Of a stretch of DNA of 64,000 nucleotides, positions 35,755-47,089 are shown in pieces. Source of the stretch: Forficula auricularia (taxonomy: Eukaryota > Arthropoda > Insecta > Dermaptera > Forficulidae); the NCBI GenBank assembly GCA_024734495.1, contig JALMQS010000847.1, positions 186,001-250,000 of the forward strand. Direction: 5' to 3'. The notes below the pieces were generated by a model. That model made no database searches. It saw nothing but the letters and a program-made list of their open reading frames with translations, and was not told the origin of the DNA. Numbering within the stretch: the first letter of the stretch is position 1; each line of letters starts with the position of its first letter. A program made the translations under genes and the position numbers.

Positions 35755-35945
35755 AATTAAGTGTTGAACAAGAGAACAACCAGTTCCGCTTCCGTAATCC
35801 ATAAGGCATCACGCTTTGCATGAGTCAATCGTCTGAAAGACGTCAGGCTTGAGACGCGGTCAGGTGTACCACCTGTCACCAGTGACGTCATGACATCCCC
35901 CACTTTAGTTGTCATGGATACACACACTGCCTCGAGATTGAACCA
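35755..35945. promoter_or_regulatory. Enhancer-like cluster of AP-1, E-box and CRE sites
   Basis: Within about 75 bp: GCTTTGCATGAGTCA with a perfect AP-1 site TGAGTCA at 35821-35827, CAGGTG at 35861-35866, CACCTG at 35870-35875 and a full CRE TGACGTCA at 35883-35890. The surrounding sequence is GC-elevated and free of recognised repeats. Site density suggests an enhancer or promoter; the target gene is unknown. Confidence 0.45.
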
Positions 35946-36171
35946 TTACTTGTCATTGTTCTCTTTAGAACTTCCTCTTTTGCTTTACTTTTTTTTTTCA
36001 TTCAGATACTTGCTACTTCAGTACTATAAACTTATAAATGCCTTCTCCCCCTCTAACATAATAACTAAACTATTCATCTCTTGCATTGATTTTTTTTCTA
36101 TACCCAGAATTGCATTCAAATTACACACCTAAATAAATTATAAATTTCTCTTTCAATAGAATACTAACTTA

Positions 36172-36760
36172 GTATATTTTTACTTTACCATTCAGGGTAT
36201 GGGCAAGTATTGTGATCGTGCATGAAAAAAGCGTTTTTTTTCCTTCTTTTTTTTCGAAATATCTCAAAAACGGCTGAAACTATTTTGATTAAAAAAATTG
36301 GGCGAAACCATGACATTTCGGTCTACAAAAAAGCTCAAATAAAGTGAACATCGAAAAAATTATATTTTTCGAGATAATAACTGTTTTGTCAAAATGTCTG
36401 TTATTCTGTTAGTTAGTCTGTGCCTTACCAAATTTTTGCTAGCTCAAAAACTAGTAGGAATATCAAAACCAAATTTCACACCTATATTTGGTGCATTGAG
36501 ATTAAGAGCCGATTAAATTTTGGTGCATATCGACCCAAAATTAAGGGGGGGGGGGGGGGGGGGGGGGGTTGTTTAAAATCTATAATTATAATATTTTCAA
36601 ACTAAAAAAAAAAAAACAAGAAAAATGAAATATACTATAAAATGAACCTATAATAACGAAAATATTTTTTTTCTGGGCCTTGGACCAAAGTCAACCAGAA
36701 GTGTATGGTAAAGTCAAGTGGATGGCCACATCAGAACTTGTCAATTTATTTAAATGATTC
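36172..36760 (+). mobile_element. Family B element, + orientation, with 24-G tract
   Basis: Starts TTTACTTTACCATTCAGGGT and ends AGTGGATGGCCACATCAGAAC. The internal tract is an uninterrupted run of 24 G at 36545-36568, at the place where other copies have shorter purine runs. Confidence 0.75.
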
Positions 36761-37364
36761 AAGAACCTGCAACAGCTATAAGTCAGGATTGAGTCTCGCA
36801 TTCTAGAAAAAAAAACGATTTTAGGCATTACCTTCAATTTGGAGAATAGATACTCGTGGAAAACGGTTCTTGAAGATTGTAGAACTTGGGGGATTTGAAT
36901 ATTCTCCTGGGTATTCTAAAATGCTCTCCAAAATTTCATGGACGTTCATAAAGCAGTTCAAACAGTGGTGGTTTTTAATGAAAGAAATACAATTGAATCA
37001 ATATCAGCCAATTATACGGTCAACAAGTATGGCGTTATTGTTAATCATTACCTCATTTGTTTTCTAAAGATTGTGATTTAAGTTTCAACACAGTCAATTA
37101 GATCTAGTTTCATGACTGCCTATCTTTTGAATATAGGAAATTCATATAATTATTCATTCCACTTAAGCTTTATCATAATGATCCAACCAAAAATCTGAAT
37201 GATTCATAATTCTTTATCAAGCTAACTTATTTATTGACTACTTTTCGACTCCGCGTTCGCACGCACATCAATTAAACTGTAATTCACCCAATACTTTTTT
37301 ATACACTTATCTTTGTAATGTTTTTACGCTAGCTCAATTATACCTGCTTGTATCGCATAAATAC

Positions 37365-37955
37365 ACAAATAAATTGACACGTTCTGATGCGGCCATCCAC
37401 TTGACTCTACCATACACTTCTGGTCGAGTTTGGTACAAGAAGGGCCTAGATTTTCATTTTTTCACCATACACCCCCCCCCCCCACACACACACACATTTT
37501 GGGCGGTTAGTTTTTGCATTTTTAGACTTATGGTAGTCCACTGATTATGTATACAAAATTTTGTTGAGCTTCCTCTAAGGTCTAGATTTGTAATGTTTAA
37601 CCCCCTCCATCCCTCTTGATATTGGGTCGATATGCACCAAAATCTAATCAGCTCTTAATGCCCCAAAACTACATGTGAAATTTGGTTTTGATATTGACAC
37701 TAGTTTTTGAGCTAGCTCGTCCACAAAATTTGGTAATGCACAGACTAACAGACATTTTGACAAAACAGTTATTTTCTCGATGTTCACTTATTAGAGTTTT
37801 TTGTTGACCGAAATGCCATGGATTCGCCCAATTTTTTTAATCAAAATACTTTAAACCGTTTTTGAGATATTTCTAAAAAAAGAAGCAAAAAAAAAACAAC
37901 ACTTTTTTCATGCATGATTACAATACTTGACCATACCCTGTATGGTAAAGTAAAA
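37365..37955 (-). mobile_element. Family B element, - orientation
   Basis: Left end TCTGATGCGGCCATCCACTT and right end TTGACCATACCCTGTATGGT followed by AAAGTAA. The C tract is followed by (CA)n at 37472-37496. It lies about 600 bp from a + copy and 850 bp from another. Confidence 0.75.
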
Positions 37956-38074
37956 ATAGGGAAACTGCTGTGGATGAAATGAATAGACGTATGAAACTCA
38001 TCACTTGGAGGCTCAAAAATCGAAACCCTCGATCATTCGTCCTACCCGTCGATTTGTACAATTTGTCGGCATGG

Positions 38075-38410
38075 TTATTTATGATTCGGTTGACCGCTCA
38101 TTTTCCATATTGACTGAGAGAGTGCCATAAATCTTGGTGTTCTGTCGCCGCTCTCTTCGTACTCGGTAGAGGGAATTGAACCTAGGGGGAGAAGTTCGAT
38201 CCGATGGGGTCTCCTCTCTTTGTGCGTGGGTGAGAAGGACTCTCTCTCTCGATCGATCTCCTCCTCGGCCTCTCTTCAATTCCCATTCTCGGTGAATAGA
38301 TGAGCGCGCAGCGCAATTTCCACCGCCCTCGTGGACTTCAGCTACATCTGATAATCTGCCAAATGTCACAAGGGTAGGAGGGTCCCTCCGAATCCCTTTT
38401 GCCTGACTTG
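38075..38410. promoter_or_regulatory. GAGA-rich island with GCCAT core, PRE-like
   Basis: GC-elevated stretch with ACTCTCTCTCTC (38239), several GAGAG-type sites on both strands, GTGCCATAA (GCCAT core of Pho/YY1) at about 38125 and TTTATGATT upstream. GAGA plus Pho cores are the classic ingredients of fly Polycomb response elements. The ORF 38079-38468 on - has no recognisable domain and is best explained by composition. Confidence 0.35.
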
Positions 38411-38802
38411 TTAAGGGATCTTCCAACTTAATATCCAGCTTAATCTCAAAATAAAATAATAATTCCAATATTAGTGAAACCTCGAAACCTTTAAATATTA
38501 AATTTTATTGATTGGTTACCATCTTCAGAAAATAATAATTTTTTTTATTATTCAATCCTAAGCCTTTCAGCCATCAAATTTTATTAATGAAATATTTTAC
38601 ATTTAACATTGATTTGAACATGGGTAAAAATACTAAATATTAAAATATCATTGGTATTATTGTTATTATGATTGTTTAATTGTAGTTTTCGACAATCAAC
38701 AAAAAAACGGAATGTTTTTTTTTCTTTAGAGTAGTACTAGCTAGTAGAAAACCACTATAAGTTACTTCTTAAGATTCAATATAGTTCTATAAACTTTATT
38801 TA

Positions 38803-39375
38803 CTTTACCATACTGGGTATGGTCAAGTATTGGAATCGCGCATGAAAAAAGTGTTTTTTTTATTTGCTTCTTTTTTTTCGAAATATCTATAAAACGGCTG
38901 AAACTATTTTGATTAAAAAAATTTGGTCGAAACCATGGCATTTCGGTCAACAAAAAAGCTCTAATAATGAACATCGAAAAAATTATATTTTTCGAGATAA
39001 TAACTGTTTTGTCAAAATGTCTGTTATTCTGTTAGGCTGTGTGTTACCAAATTTTTGTGGACGAGCTAGCCTAAAAACTAGTTTGAATATCGAAACCAAA
39101 TTTCACACGTAGTTTTGGTGCATTGAGATTAAGAGCTGATTAGATTTTGGTGCATATCAACCCAAAATTAAGAAGGGTGGAGGGGGGGGGGGTAAAAAAT
39201 AAAAATCTAGGCCATTTGGGCAAACTCAACCAAATTTTGTATACATAATCAATGGGCCCCCATAAGTCTAAAAATGCAAAAACTAACCCCCTCCCTACAT
39301 GATTATAAATAATTTTATTAAATATTAAGTGGTAAAGTCAAGTGGGTGGCCACATCAGAACGTCTCAGTTTATTT
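38803..39375 (+). mobile_element. Family B element, + orientation, best-preserved copy
   Basis: Both ends are visible: TTTACTTTACCATACTGGGT at the left and GTGGCCACATCAGAACGTCT at the right. An internal G tract (GGAGGGGGGGGGG) lies near 39180. About 570 bp, non-coding. Confidence 0.75.
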
Positions 39376-39416
39376 AGAATACTATAACAAATAATCTGAG
39401 AGGTTGAATTAGACAT

Positions 39417-39681
39417 GGGCGTCCGCAGAGGGGGGTCAAGAGCCCTCCTAGGACCGAATAAAAAAAAATTCTGTATAACAACCCTGACTTCCGGCCCGGA
39501 CCCACTAAACTATGTTTAATGTTTAATGTATCGTATGTGCTTTTGTATTTAAGCACTACTACATTAGTGTATTCTACTTGTGAAAAATACCCCAAAAAAT
39601 AAATATTTAAACAAAAATTGAATAATATAATTATTTGTCTCTAAGCTTTGTACCCCTTGAAAATTTCTCTGCTGACGCCTC
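39417..39681. mobile_element. MITE with GGGCGTCCGCAGAG termini
   Basis: Imperfect terminal inverted repeats GGGCGTCCGCAGAG and CTCTGCTGACGCCTC. The flanks TTAGACAT and CTAGACCT match at 6 of 8 positions, a possible hAT-type duplication. Confidence 0.5.
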
Positions 39682-40741
39682 TAGACCTAGACCCAATATA
39701 ATAAAATTATTTTCCACGTATTATAAGTTTCTTTCTCTAGTTTTGTAGTTATCTTTAACTGATTAAAATTATTAAAATTTGAAGGCATCTTCTGATGTAG
39801 GATCTGAAAATTTTTAATTAATTTTCTAATTTCGCTTTGGTTGATTAAATAGTATAAACATCACATATTATTTACTTGATTCAGAATTTCAATTTCTCTG
39901 AATCTTCTTTTTCCGATGTCTTTATTAAAACATTACTACAGCTCAAATTAAATTTTGACTATGAAATGAGATACTGCTCAAATTTGTATCATCTAAAGTT
40001 CAGAGAGAAGTTGATATGCTTTATTGTAATTGTATTAACAATATCCAAATTTGTTTCAAAACATGATTGAGTTTGGAGGAATAAGATAGCATTTTTGTAT
40101 AGACTCGTCACATGGTGTAATCTTTGAATATTTTAATTGAAAAATTAAAATTTAACTTATTAAAAAAAAAATTCCTACAGGCTATTGAGGAATCTCTTTA
40201 TTTAGTACACTACCCTTTTCTGGCCTTAATTAAACTACCTGATTCACTATAAAATTAGCAGTCTCCTAGGAAATACTTGAAAAATCCATGAGACAGCTAA
40301 TAGGACTAGAAATAATTTAGTTTATCTTATACAAATTATTTTTCAAGTTTACCAATTGAAGTGCTACCTAAAAGAACAATTAACAACAAAAGTTAGTGTC
40401 AAAATGTATAATTTATATTTGAAAGGACTGGATTTGTAGATTTGTCGTCACTTCTGATATATACTTCCCTGAGAAAACTTCTCCCTAAGGGTTTCTCTCT
40501 TGAGCACTTGGAGTTTCATACAATCAAAATTTCTTAATGACCCTAAGTTGATTGAATTCAAAGTACTGAGTCTCGCCTCATAGCAACTTAATTAATTTTA
40601 TATTTGAAAAGACCAAGTGAATGAAACTTTCTTCTTATAGTATTTTGGTTTTCTTTTAACCCTTTTTTGTATTTTTTTCTCAATTTTTCTTTAATAATCC
40701 TCCCAACTAGCGATTCTACTTATTTATTCTTTTTAACGCAG

Positions 40742-40826
40742 ATTAAGGAAATTGGTTAAAGCGAGAGCTCTTTGCAAGACGCCTCCCCAGCATCGAGCGG
40801 CAATTACTGAGGCCGTAAAATATTAA
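40742..40826 (+). other. Possible alternative terminal exon of the Psc-type gene
   Basis: A good acceptor (TTCTTTTTAACGCAG) is followed by a GC-rich stretch. Joined in phase 2 to the 24460 exon it stays open for 27 codons (beginning LRKLVKARALCK) to TAA at 40824. No nearby AATAAA and no homology is recognised. A frame of this length open by chance is not rare, so this is only a candidate. Confidence 0.15.
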
Positions 40827-41191
40827 CATCCGAAGCATTGAATCCCGCAAGCCATTTTATATCTCCTTTGAATAATCACCTAGCACTTGGTTTAATGATT
40901 TGAGGCATTCTCTCTTAGCAAAGTCCTCTCCAACTTCTTAAAGATGAACTGTATCGATTTGTCACTTTCCATTTAGTTTCTTCTACATTTAAGGAATAAT
41001 CTTGTCTGAAGTTAAAGGTGTATGTTTTATTAAATGACATTTAAAGTTTAAGAGATGTAATACGATAAAGTGCAAGTTGCTTTTGATTAAAATTACGTAT
41101 TATACAATTCCAACTTCTAATTTTCAATAAATAAAATAATTATGAATACAATTAATTTTTTGCGGCCACGAAATTTAAGTTCCGTTCAGGA

Positions 41192-42071
41192 CAGTGGTGG
41201 CGAACCTATGACCCGCGGGTCAGACACTGACCCACGCGTTTATTTTTATATCATAAAAGAGAGGGCTCTTGGAAAAAACGCCGCATTCTATAATGTGGTT
41301 TGATTAAAAAAAAGTTGTTAATAATAATTTTAGTATTAGTAATTATTAATAATATTTCTATTGTTCTATTATTATATAGTATATATAGAGGCCGAAATTG
41401 AGTTTATGGACCGTGACGTCATAAGCAAACATGGCCGCCACTCAACGCCTGTAGGGTATTCCTTTTCTCTGCTTCAGAATACACTGGGTTGTATAAGTAC
41501 TAGGCGTAAAATCCAAACAAAACGAAATTGGAAACAATAGAGTTAACTGAATTTATGTGGCTAGGTGTGTTCATGATTTAGAACATAATTAGCTGAATTT
41601 CTAAGCAGCATAGAGTGGAAAAATAAATTTGAAAAGTTGATTTCTCAAATACAAGGAAAAATTTCTGAAAGTAGTGAAGATAATAATGATCCTATATTAA
41701 AATATTATATTAAATATATGGGATTCTTTACCAATATCGATGAAAAAACTTGCTAATTGTCTTATAACGATGTTTCTTAACACATATTCGTCTGAAAAAT
41801 TGTTTTCCTTAGTGAATCTTGTAAAATCTACCAACAGAAATAAATTTGGAAATGAAGTGACTGTGAAAAAAGTGAAAACAAAAAAATCAAAAAAAAATCA
41901 AGTCAAGTTTTTCCTGTCAACAAATTTTCGGTGTTTCCAAATTATTGGTACCCTTTTTCCCCCCCCCCCCCCCCTCCAAGGGAGACCCCTGACTTACTGA
42001 ACCACGGGCTAGTAGTAAAAAAAAATAATGAACAAAAATTGACCCACTTCTCAAAACGTTCACTATCACTG
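41192..42071 (+). mobile_element. hAT-like element of about 880 bp
   Basis: Left end CAGTGGTGGCGAACCTATGA followed by CCCGCGGGTCAG, and right end GACCCACTTCTC...AACGTTCACTATCACTG as an imperfect inverse. The GC-rich palindromic subterminal block is typical of hAT elements. A full CRE-like TGACGTCA (41414-41421) and a GTATATAGAG stretch lie inside. No clear target duplication was found. Confidence 0.6.
41740..41935 (+). pseudogene. hAT transposase C-terminal remnant
   Basis: The frame includes ITMFLNTYSSEKLFSLVNLV followed by KSTNRNKF. The pattern F-x-S/N-TY-x2-E-x2-FS-x2-N/K-x2-KS-x2-R corresponds to the hAT dimerisation domain, but is diverged. It then runs into lysine-rich sequence and a C tract that translates as polyproline. 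Not functional. Confidence 0.55.
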
Positions 42072-42299
42072 GCCTAGGGACTTCAAAAGTGTAAATTCGA
42101 CTCCAATTAACAATATTATCATAAATCTACCAGGAATAAAAATAACTTCACCTATCTACTTTATTGTAAAGTAAAAATGAACTAGATAATTAAGAAATGT
42201 AGAATGCATGAAATTTCAATCTTAATTCTTTGAAAAAGGACATAGGTAGTTCATTTTCTTGTTTTCTTAGCTCTTTTTTTTCTCTTGAGAACGATAATG

Positions 42300-42600
42300 A
42301 GTGTAAATCGCTAGCCAGCCACTTAGTTGATCCGTCCCCGGTGGCTATGTTGTCGTTGGTTGAGGCGTTTTCGGCCTTGGGGAGGAAATGCTGCCAGAAA
42401 GTGGGACGTTTATGAGAAAGTACGACGGTGGAATGCAGTTTGGCAGAAATCCAGGCCGCCGTCCATTTCGCCCAGAGATCGCCATGCGATTCATGTATTG
42501 ATTCAACAACTGACTGACTCCCCGAACCTTTCTATCTCAATTCAGCCAGCCATCACGTGGTTCGCGGCCGTCTTCGAATCTCTTCCAAGCCTTCTAAATT
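42300..42600. other. GC-rich single-copy-looking island
   Basis: About 300 bp of elevated GC with two GCCAT cores (CGCCATGCG at about 42480 and AGCCATCACGTGG at about 42549), the latter overlapping a CACGTG E-box. ORFs 42230-42415 and 42327-42602 show no recognisable domain. Regulatory element suspected. Confidence 0.35.
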
Positions 42601-42909
42601 AATTTTTCGAAATCAATTGAGTAAGATATGTAAATCGAATGTCTGTTTTTATCCAACCATCCGTGGGTTAGCATCATTGCAGCGTCCAGTTATATTTATT
42701 ACCCATCATAAATTATATTAATTCCTTTAGTTAATTGGGTTGTAATTATTTTCAAATTATTCCCAATAAAATTATCATATTATTTTAAATTATTTACATA
42801 ACAATTATTCAATTACAAAATTGATATAAATTTAATCATATTTATATTAATTCACCAAAAAATTTGATTCCCAAATGTTGACCTCTTCAGTCATCATACT
42901 GAGTAATAT

Positions 42910-43232
42910 AGGTCGTAGGGTGTTGGACCAGAATTTAAATCAAACCCAAAGTTTCATAATTAAATGGGCCAAACTTTTCGTCACTGATTAGCGGCTTCCT
43001 CAGTGGGTCATTTTATAAGCTTATTTGTCAGGAGTTCTTACTACAAGAAAAAACATTCCAAAGAGTATGTCTTCACCCAATCATTCAATTGTTAATGTAG
43101 TAAGAACTCCTGACAAATAAGCTTATAAAATGAGCCACTGAGGAAGTCGCTAATCAGTGGAGAAACGTTTGGCCCATTTAATTAAGAAACTTTGGGTTTG
43201 ATTTAAATTCTAGGCCAACTCCCTACGATCCT
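42910..43232. mobile_element. Foldback with mirrored CTGAGGA...GAAAC blocks
   Basis: Long arms around 43040-43090: TTTAAATCAAACCCAAAGTT and the inverse AACTTTGGGTTTGATTTAAA. On + 43138-43165 reads CTGAGGA, 17-nt spacer, GAAAC; on - 42976-43003 reads CTGAGGA, spacer, GAAAA. The spacer hairpin is weak, so this is the least convincing hammerhead-like member. Confidence 0.55.
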
Positions 43233-43414
43233 TTTAAATATTTGATTATGGATGCCAACAATGAAATAATACGAGTAATCATTCTTAAACTAGTTTGACT
43301 AAAATAATTACTGGCCTTTGACTATATACCCCATGTCAACTCTTTCCATTCTCTAAAAGTCTTACTCTCATATCCTTCATTATCTATGGAAAGTAGAACA
43401 AATATAATTAATAA

Positions 43415-44000
43415 AATATGTCACGTGGCCATCTCATGACTTTACCTTGCATACCCCCCCCCCCCCTCCCCCCAAATATTAAAATTAAACTAAAAAACTC
43501 AAAATCATTTATGATATTTTAATTAACTGCAAATTTTTGACCAAATCGGTTCAAATTTTTAATTCTCCTCTAATTGTTGGTCCAATTTCAACCAAAATCT
43601 AATCACCTCTTTATCTCAATATAAAATATCTAAATAAAAATTTCTCTTTGATACCTTTGCTTTTTGATCAAAATCTAGAGCGTACACAAAATGTAATAAC
43701 ACACATACTAATCTACCCCCCCACTAACTGTCATTTTGNNNNNNNNNNNNNNNNNNNNNNNNNNNNNNNNNNNNNNNNNNNNNNNNNNNNNNNNNNNNNN
43801 NNNNNNNNNNNNNNNNNNNNNNNNNNNCCCCCCCCCCCCCTGTCATTTTGACAAAATAACTAATATCTCTTGAAATATAAATTTTTCGACGTTCACTATA
43901 CAAGATTTTATTTTAGACTGAAACGCCGTTGATTTTTTTTATCAAAATAGTATTAGCTGTTTTTGAGATAGCTATTTCGCTATAGTAGTATACGTATGAT
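43415..44000 (-). mobile_element. Diverged family B copy containing an assembly gap
   Basis: Starts GTCACGTGGCCATCTCATGA, contains a C tract, CAACCAAAATCTAATCA and TGTCATTTTGACAAAATAAC, then the CGAC-GTTCACTAT block. The gap lies in or next to its C-rich tract. Confidence 0.55.
43739..43827. other. Assembly gap of 89 N bounded by poly-C
   Basis: The left flank ends ACTAACTGTCATTTTG and the right flank starts with 12 C and then TGTCATTTTG again. The repeated flank indicates an unresolved or artificial junction. Confidence 0.95.
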
Positions 44001-44117
44001 AAAATAATATTGAAACATTTTTTTTATCTTGTTAAGTACTTAATTATATAAACAATGCATATAGATTACAAAACGCAAATGCACGTATTAATGTAATATG
44101 TGTAAATTAGTTGTAGG

Positions 44118-44210
44118 TATATTTAAAATGGTTAATTTTTTTTATTAATTTAGTATATTACGTATATTTAAAATGGTTAAAAAAAGTTTTATTAATTTAG
44201 TACATTGCGT
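44118..44210 (+). repeat. Two-unit tandem repeat, about 46 bp
   Basis: TATATTTAAAATGGTTAA...TTTATTAATTTAGTA occurs twice head to tail. Confidence 0.75.
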
Positions 44211-44992
44211 TCAATTAATATTCTCTCTACTATCCACAAAAAAATACGGCTAAATAGTTGCTCTCACATACCGAGACTTATAACCACTCAGCTAAGGGTT
44301 GTTTGAAAATCTTCTTGATAAAGACGTTAGGTACTTACTTATTCCTTTGTCAAGAATCATATCATATCATATTATTATTGATATGTTCACAATTTTAAGT
44401 TGTCTAGTGATCTAAAATAAAAACAAGTAATTACCTACATAATTCCTCTAAATATCAACTTCAAACCCCCCCGCGCACATCGTTATTTTAAGTTGAATTA
44501 AATTTTGCAAAGCATAACTTTATATTTAATGAGCTGTTTACAAAAATTCAACTCGCCTCAAAATAAATATAGATACTAATAACATTTTAAGATGATTTAT
44601 AATTTCGGGTAAAATTAAAACATATTACATGAATATTTCCAGATATATATGATTTCTCTTACGACCTATAATGTTCTGACACAGTGACATACAGATATAA
44701 TTGCTATGTATATATATATATATATATATCCCTAAAAATCCATTAAAATGTTTTGGATATTTTTCTGCTTTGCATTCTATTTTACTCGAAAAACAATATT
44801 TGTTTTTATCGGCATTTGAGTTTGGATTTTCATCTGTCACCCCCATTGAATATTGACATTTGTATTCTGCATTGATATCCGAATAACAATTCATATTTTT
44901 ATCGTTTATCGGATTGTCTCGAAACACCTTCCCTATCTCTGAAATTCATATTTGCAGTTTCACACAATCTTAAGGAAATTACATTCCCTCCC

Positions 44993-45260
44993 TTGTTGAA
45001 GTCACACCCCGAGTTGTTTTCTGATCGATGTCATGTTTCCCGGTTGGTTAGTGGTCAGTGCCACGTCAGAAGGGCAGATCATTCAGAGGCGGAGGTGGAG
45101 CGGCATCGATTCCGGCTGACCTGCATGCAGGGGCTACCAAAGCCATTTATAGGGTCATCTCTGGCCAGTAATCAAGCGAAGCCTTGGCCCTTCAATTTGT
45201 CAATTGAATCATCTGAAGCAATTAAGGAGAGCAAGGGAGGTGTCTTCATTAGAAGCGTCG
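44993..45260. other. GC-rich island with unrecognised ORF
   Basis: About 260 bp of elevated GC. A + ORF (44993-45358, about 121 residues) crosses it but has no recognisable motif, no signal peptide and no splice support. It contains GGTCAGTGCCACGTCAG and CCTGCATGCAGG palindromes. Regulatory or chance. Confidence 0.25.
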
Positions 45261-46223
45261 AAGCTTTTGAAGTGGCCCTTTTCACACAGACAGACACTCT
45301 GCTTAGAATATTTAATACTGGTAGTATGTACATAAAAAGGTATCCTCACACACAATAAATTTTTTGTAAAGTAAAGGTTGATTAAATTTTATCGTAATGT
45401 AATAAAAGTTTTATTATGTTTTATTTCTTTCCTTCGGTTAGTCTATCCAATGGTCTTTTATGACTTCTTATCAAACTTTATACAGGATTGAACAACTCCA
45501 ATGAAACCACCCTTTGTTAGTTATCATTCTGAAATTATTGATAGACAAGGCTAGTTTATTCCAAGTTTCTTTTCCAATAATCTTTCTGGCATTGATGCAT
45601 TTTTTATTAACTTAGATATTGCATATTGGACAGCTTTTTCATTTTCTGTTTCATGTCATAAACTCTTAAGGAGTATATCCGTTGAGTCCTAGGGAAGATA
45701 GAAGGTTGCAACTCTCAGTACCCTCTTAAGGCCTTCCCAATCGATTCCAATGGGATTCACTCAACAAGACTGTAAAAATGCTAACATATCACAGTGAGTA
45801 ACTCATTTCAGAACAAACACATGGTGCTTAACTACGGTGATCTTTTAGAACCGTGGTATGTCAAGGCCGTTACTAAAATTGAGTCAAAAGTGATCTAATC
45901 ACATAAATGGCTTTATCTGACTAACTGTTAATTAAAGATGAATATTTCTAGATAAATAAGTCAGATGAACCGCATTGAAATTTACCATGATTGTGAAGTG
46001 CAGGTGAATTATTGAACAACCACTACCATTTAGACTAATAATCGATTTTCTTTTCTATCTCTTCTTCGATTTGCATTGCTCTATGTTTTTCTAACCACGT
46101 AATTTATTCAGCTAGACTTCGTCCTCTATCAATATTCCTTGGCAAAATCGACTCACACTGGTAGCATGCAATATGTTAATTACTCAGTCTTATTTCCTCG
46201 CTCCATTTGTCAATTTGAATTTT

Positions 46224-46300
46224 ACTAGCTGATTTTGGCCCAGCCAGGAAACCTAAATGATTGCAAATTTAATTTATTATTATATAGATAGATAGATACC
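46224..46300 (+). repeat. Short dispersed repeat ACTAGCTG...TATATAGATAG
   Basis: Begins ACTAGCTGATTTTGGCCCAG and ends TATTATATAGATAGATAG, the same terminal words as the longer element at 62164-62773. Confidence 0.45.
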
Positions 46301-46443
46301 TGATGACCACTTAAGCATCTACCAAAGATAATACAAATTATTATATTTTTTGTTTAGATATACTAGTATTTCTATTGCCTGAATTACACTATTCATGTTT
46401 CGTCTAGCTTTTCACTCATATCGACATACACCCAAATAGGACT

Positions 46444-47089
46444 TAGGGTGATCCTTATTTTGGGTATTTTCGAATGTTTAAGCTGACAGAGGCTCATATG
46501 GTTCGAAATAAATAATAAAAAAAAAATATCCCCCAAGTTTCAAGTCTCTATCTCAATTTTAACCTGTGCCGAACAGCGATGCAATTTTCCCATCTAATTA
46601 ACATGGGGTTTTTGTCATTAAAATATCAATTTTTTATTTCGACCAAAGCAATGGTTCAAAAAATTTGAAACTCTGTAGATTTTATCCTTATGATCGTAGC
46701 TATCCTTCAGAATTTTTACGGATTTTTATCTATTATAATTTTAGAGTCTATAACTTATACTAACACTAAGATATAGCAGTATTTTATCTAGCTGTAACTC
46801 CAAAATTATAATAGCTAAAAATCTGTAAAAATGCTGAATGATACCATTTATTATAAGGATAAAGTTTACAGAGTTTCAAATTTTTTGAACCATTACTTTG
46901 GCCGGAATAAAAAAATTGATCGTTCACTGTCAAAAACCCCATGTTATTTAAATGGGAACCTTGCATCACTGTTTGGCACAGGTTACAATTGAGATAGAGA
47001 CTTGAAACTTGGGGGATATTTTTATTTATTTATTTTGAACCATATATCAGCGGAAAAATTCGAAAATACTCAAAATAAGGACCACCCTA
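46444..47089. mobile_element. Family A foldback, copy 5
   Basis: Ends TAGGGTGATCC and GGACCACCCTA with full arms meeting near 46765. The ORF 46784-46969 is an arm artefact, matching that in copy 1. Confidence 0.75.

Noticed and set aside
38079..38468. 129-codon - ORF
   Set aside because: Covers a GC-rich GAGA island; the peptide is Arg/Ser/Glu-rich low complexity with no recognisable family.
41414..41421. CRE site as a host regulatory element
   Set aside because: It lies inside a hAT element, so it is not counted as evidence for a host enhancer.
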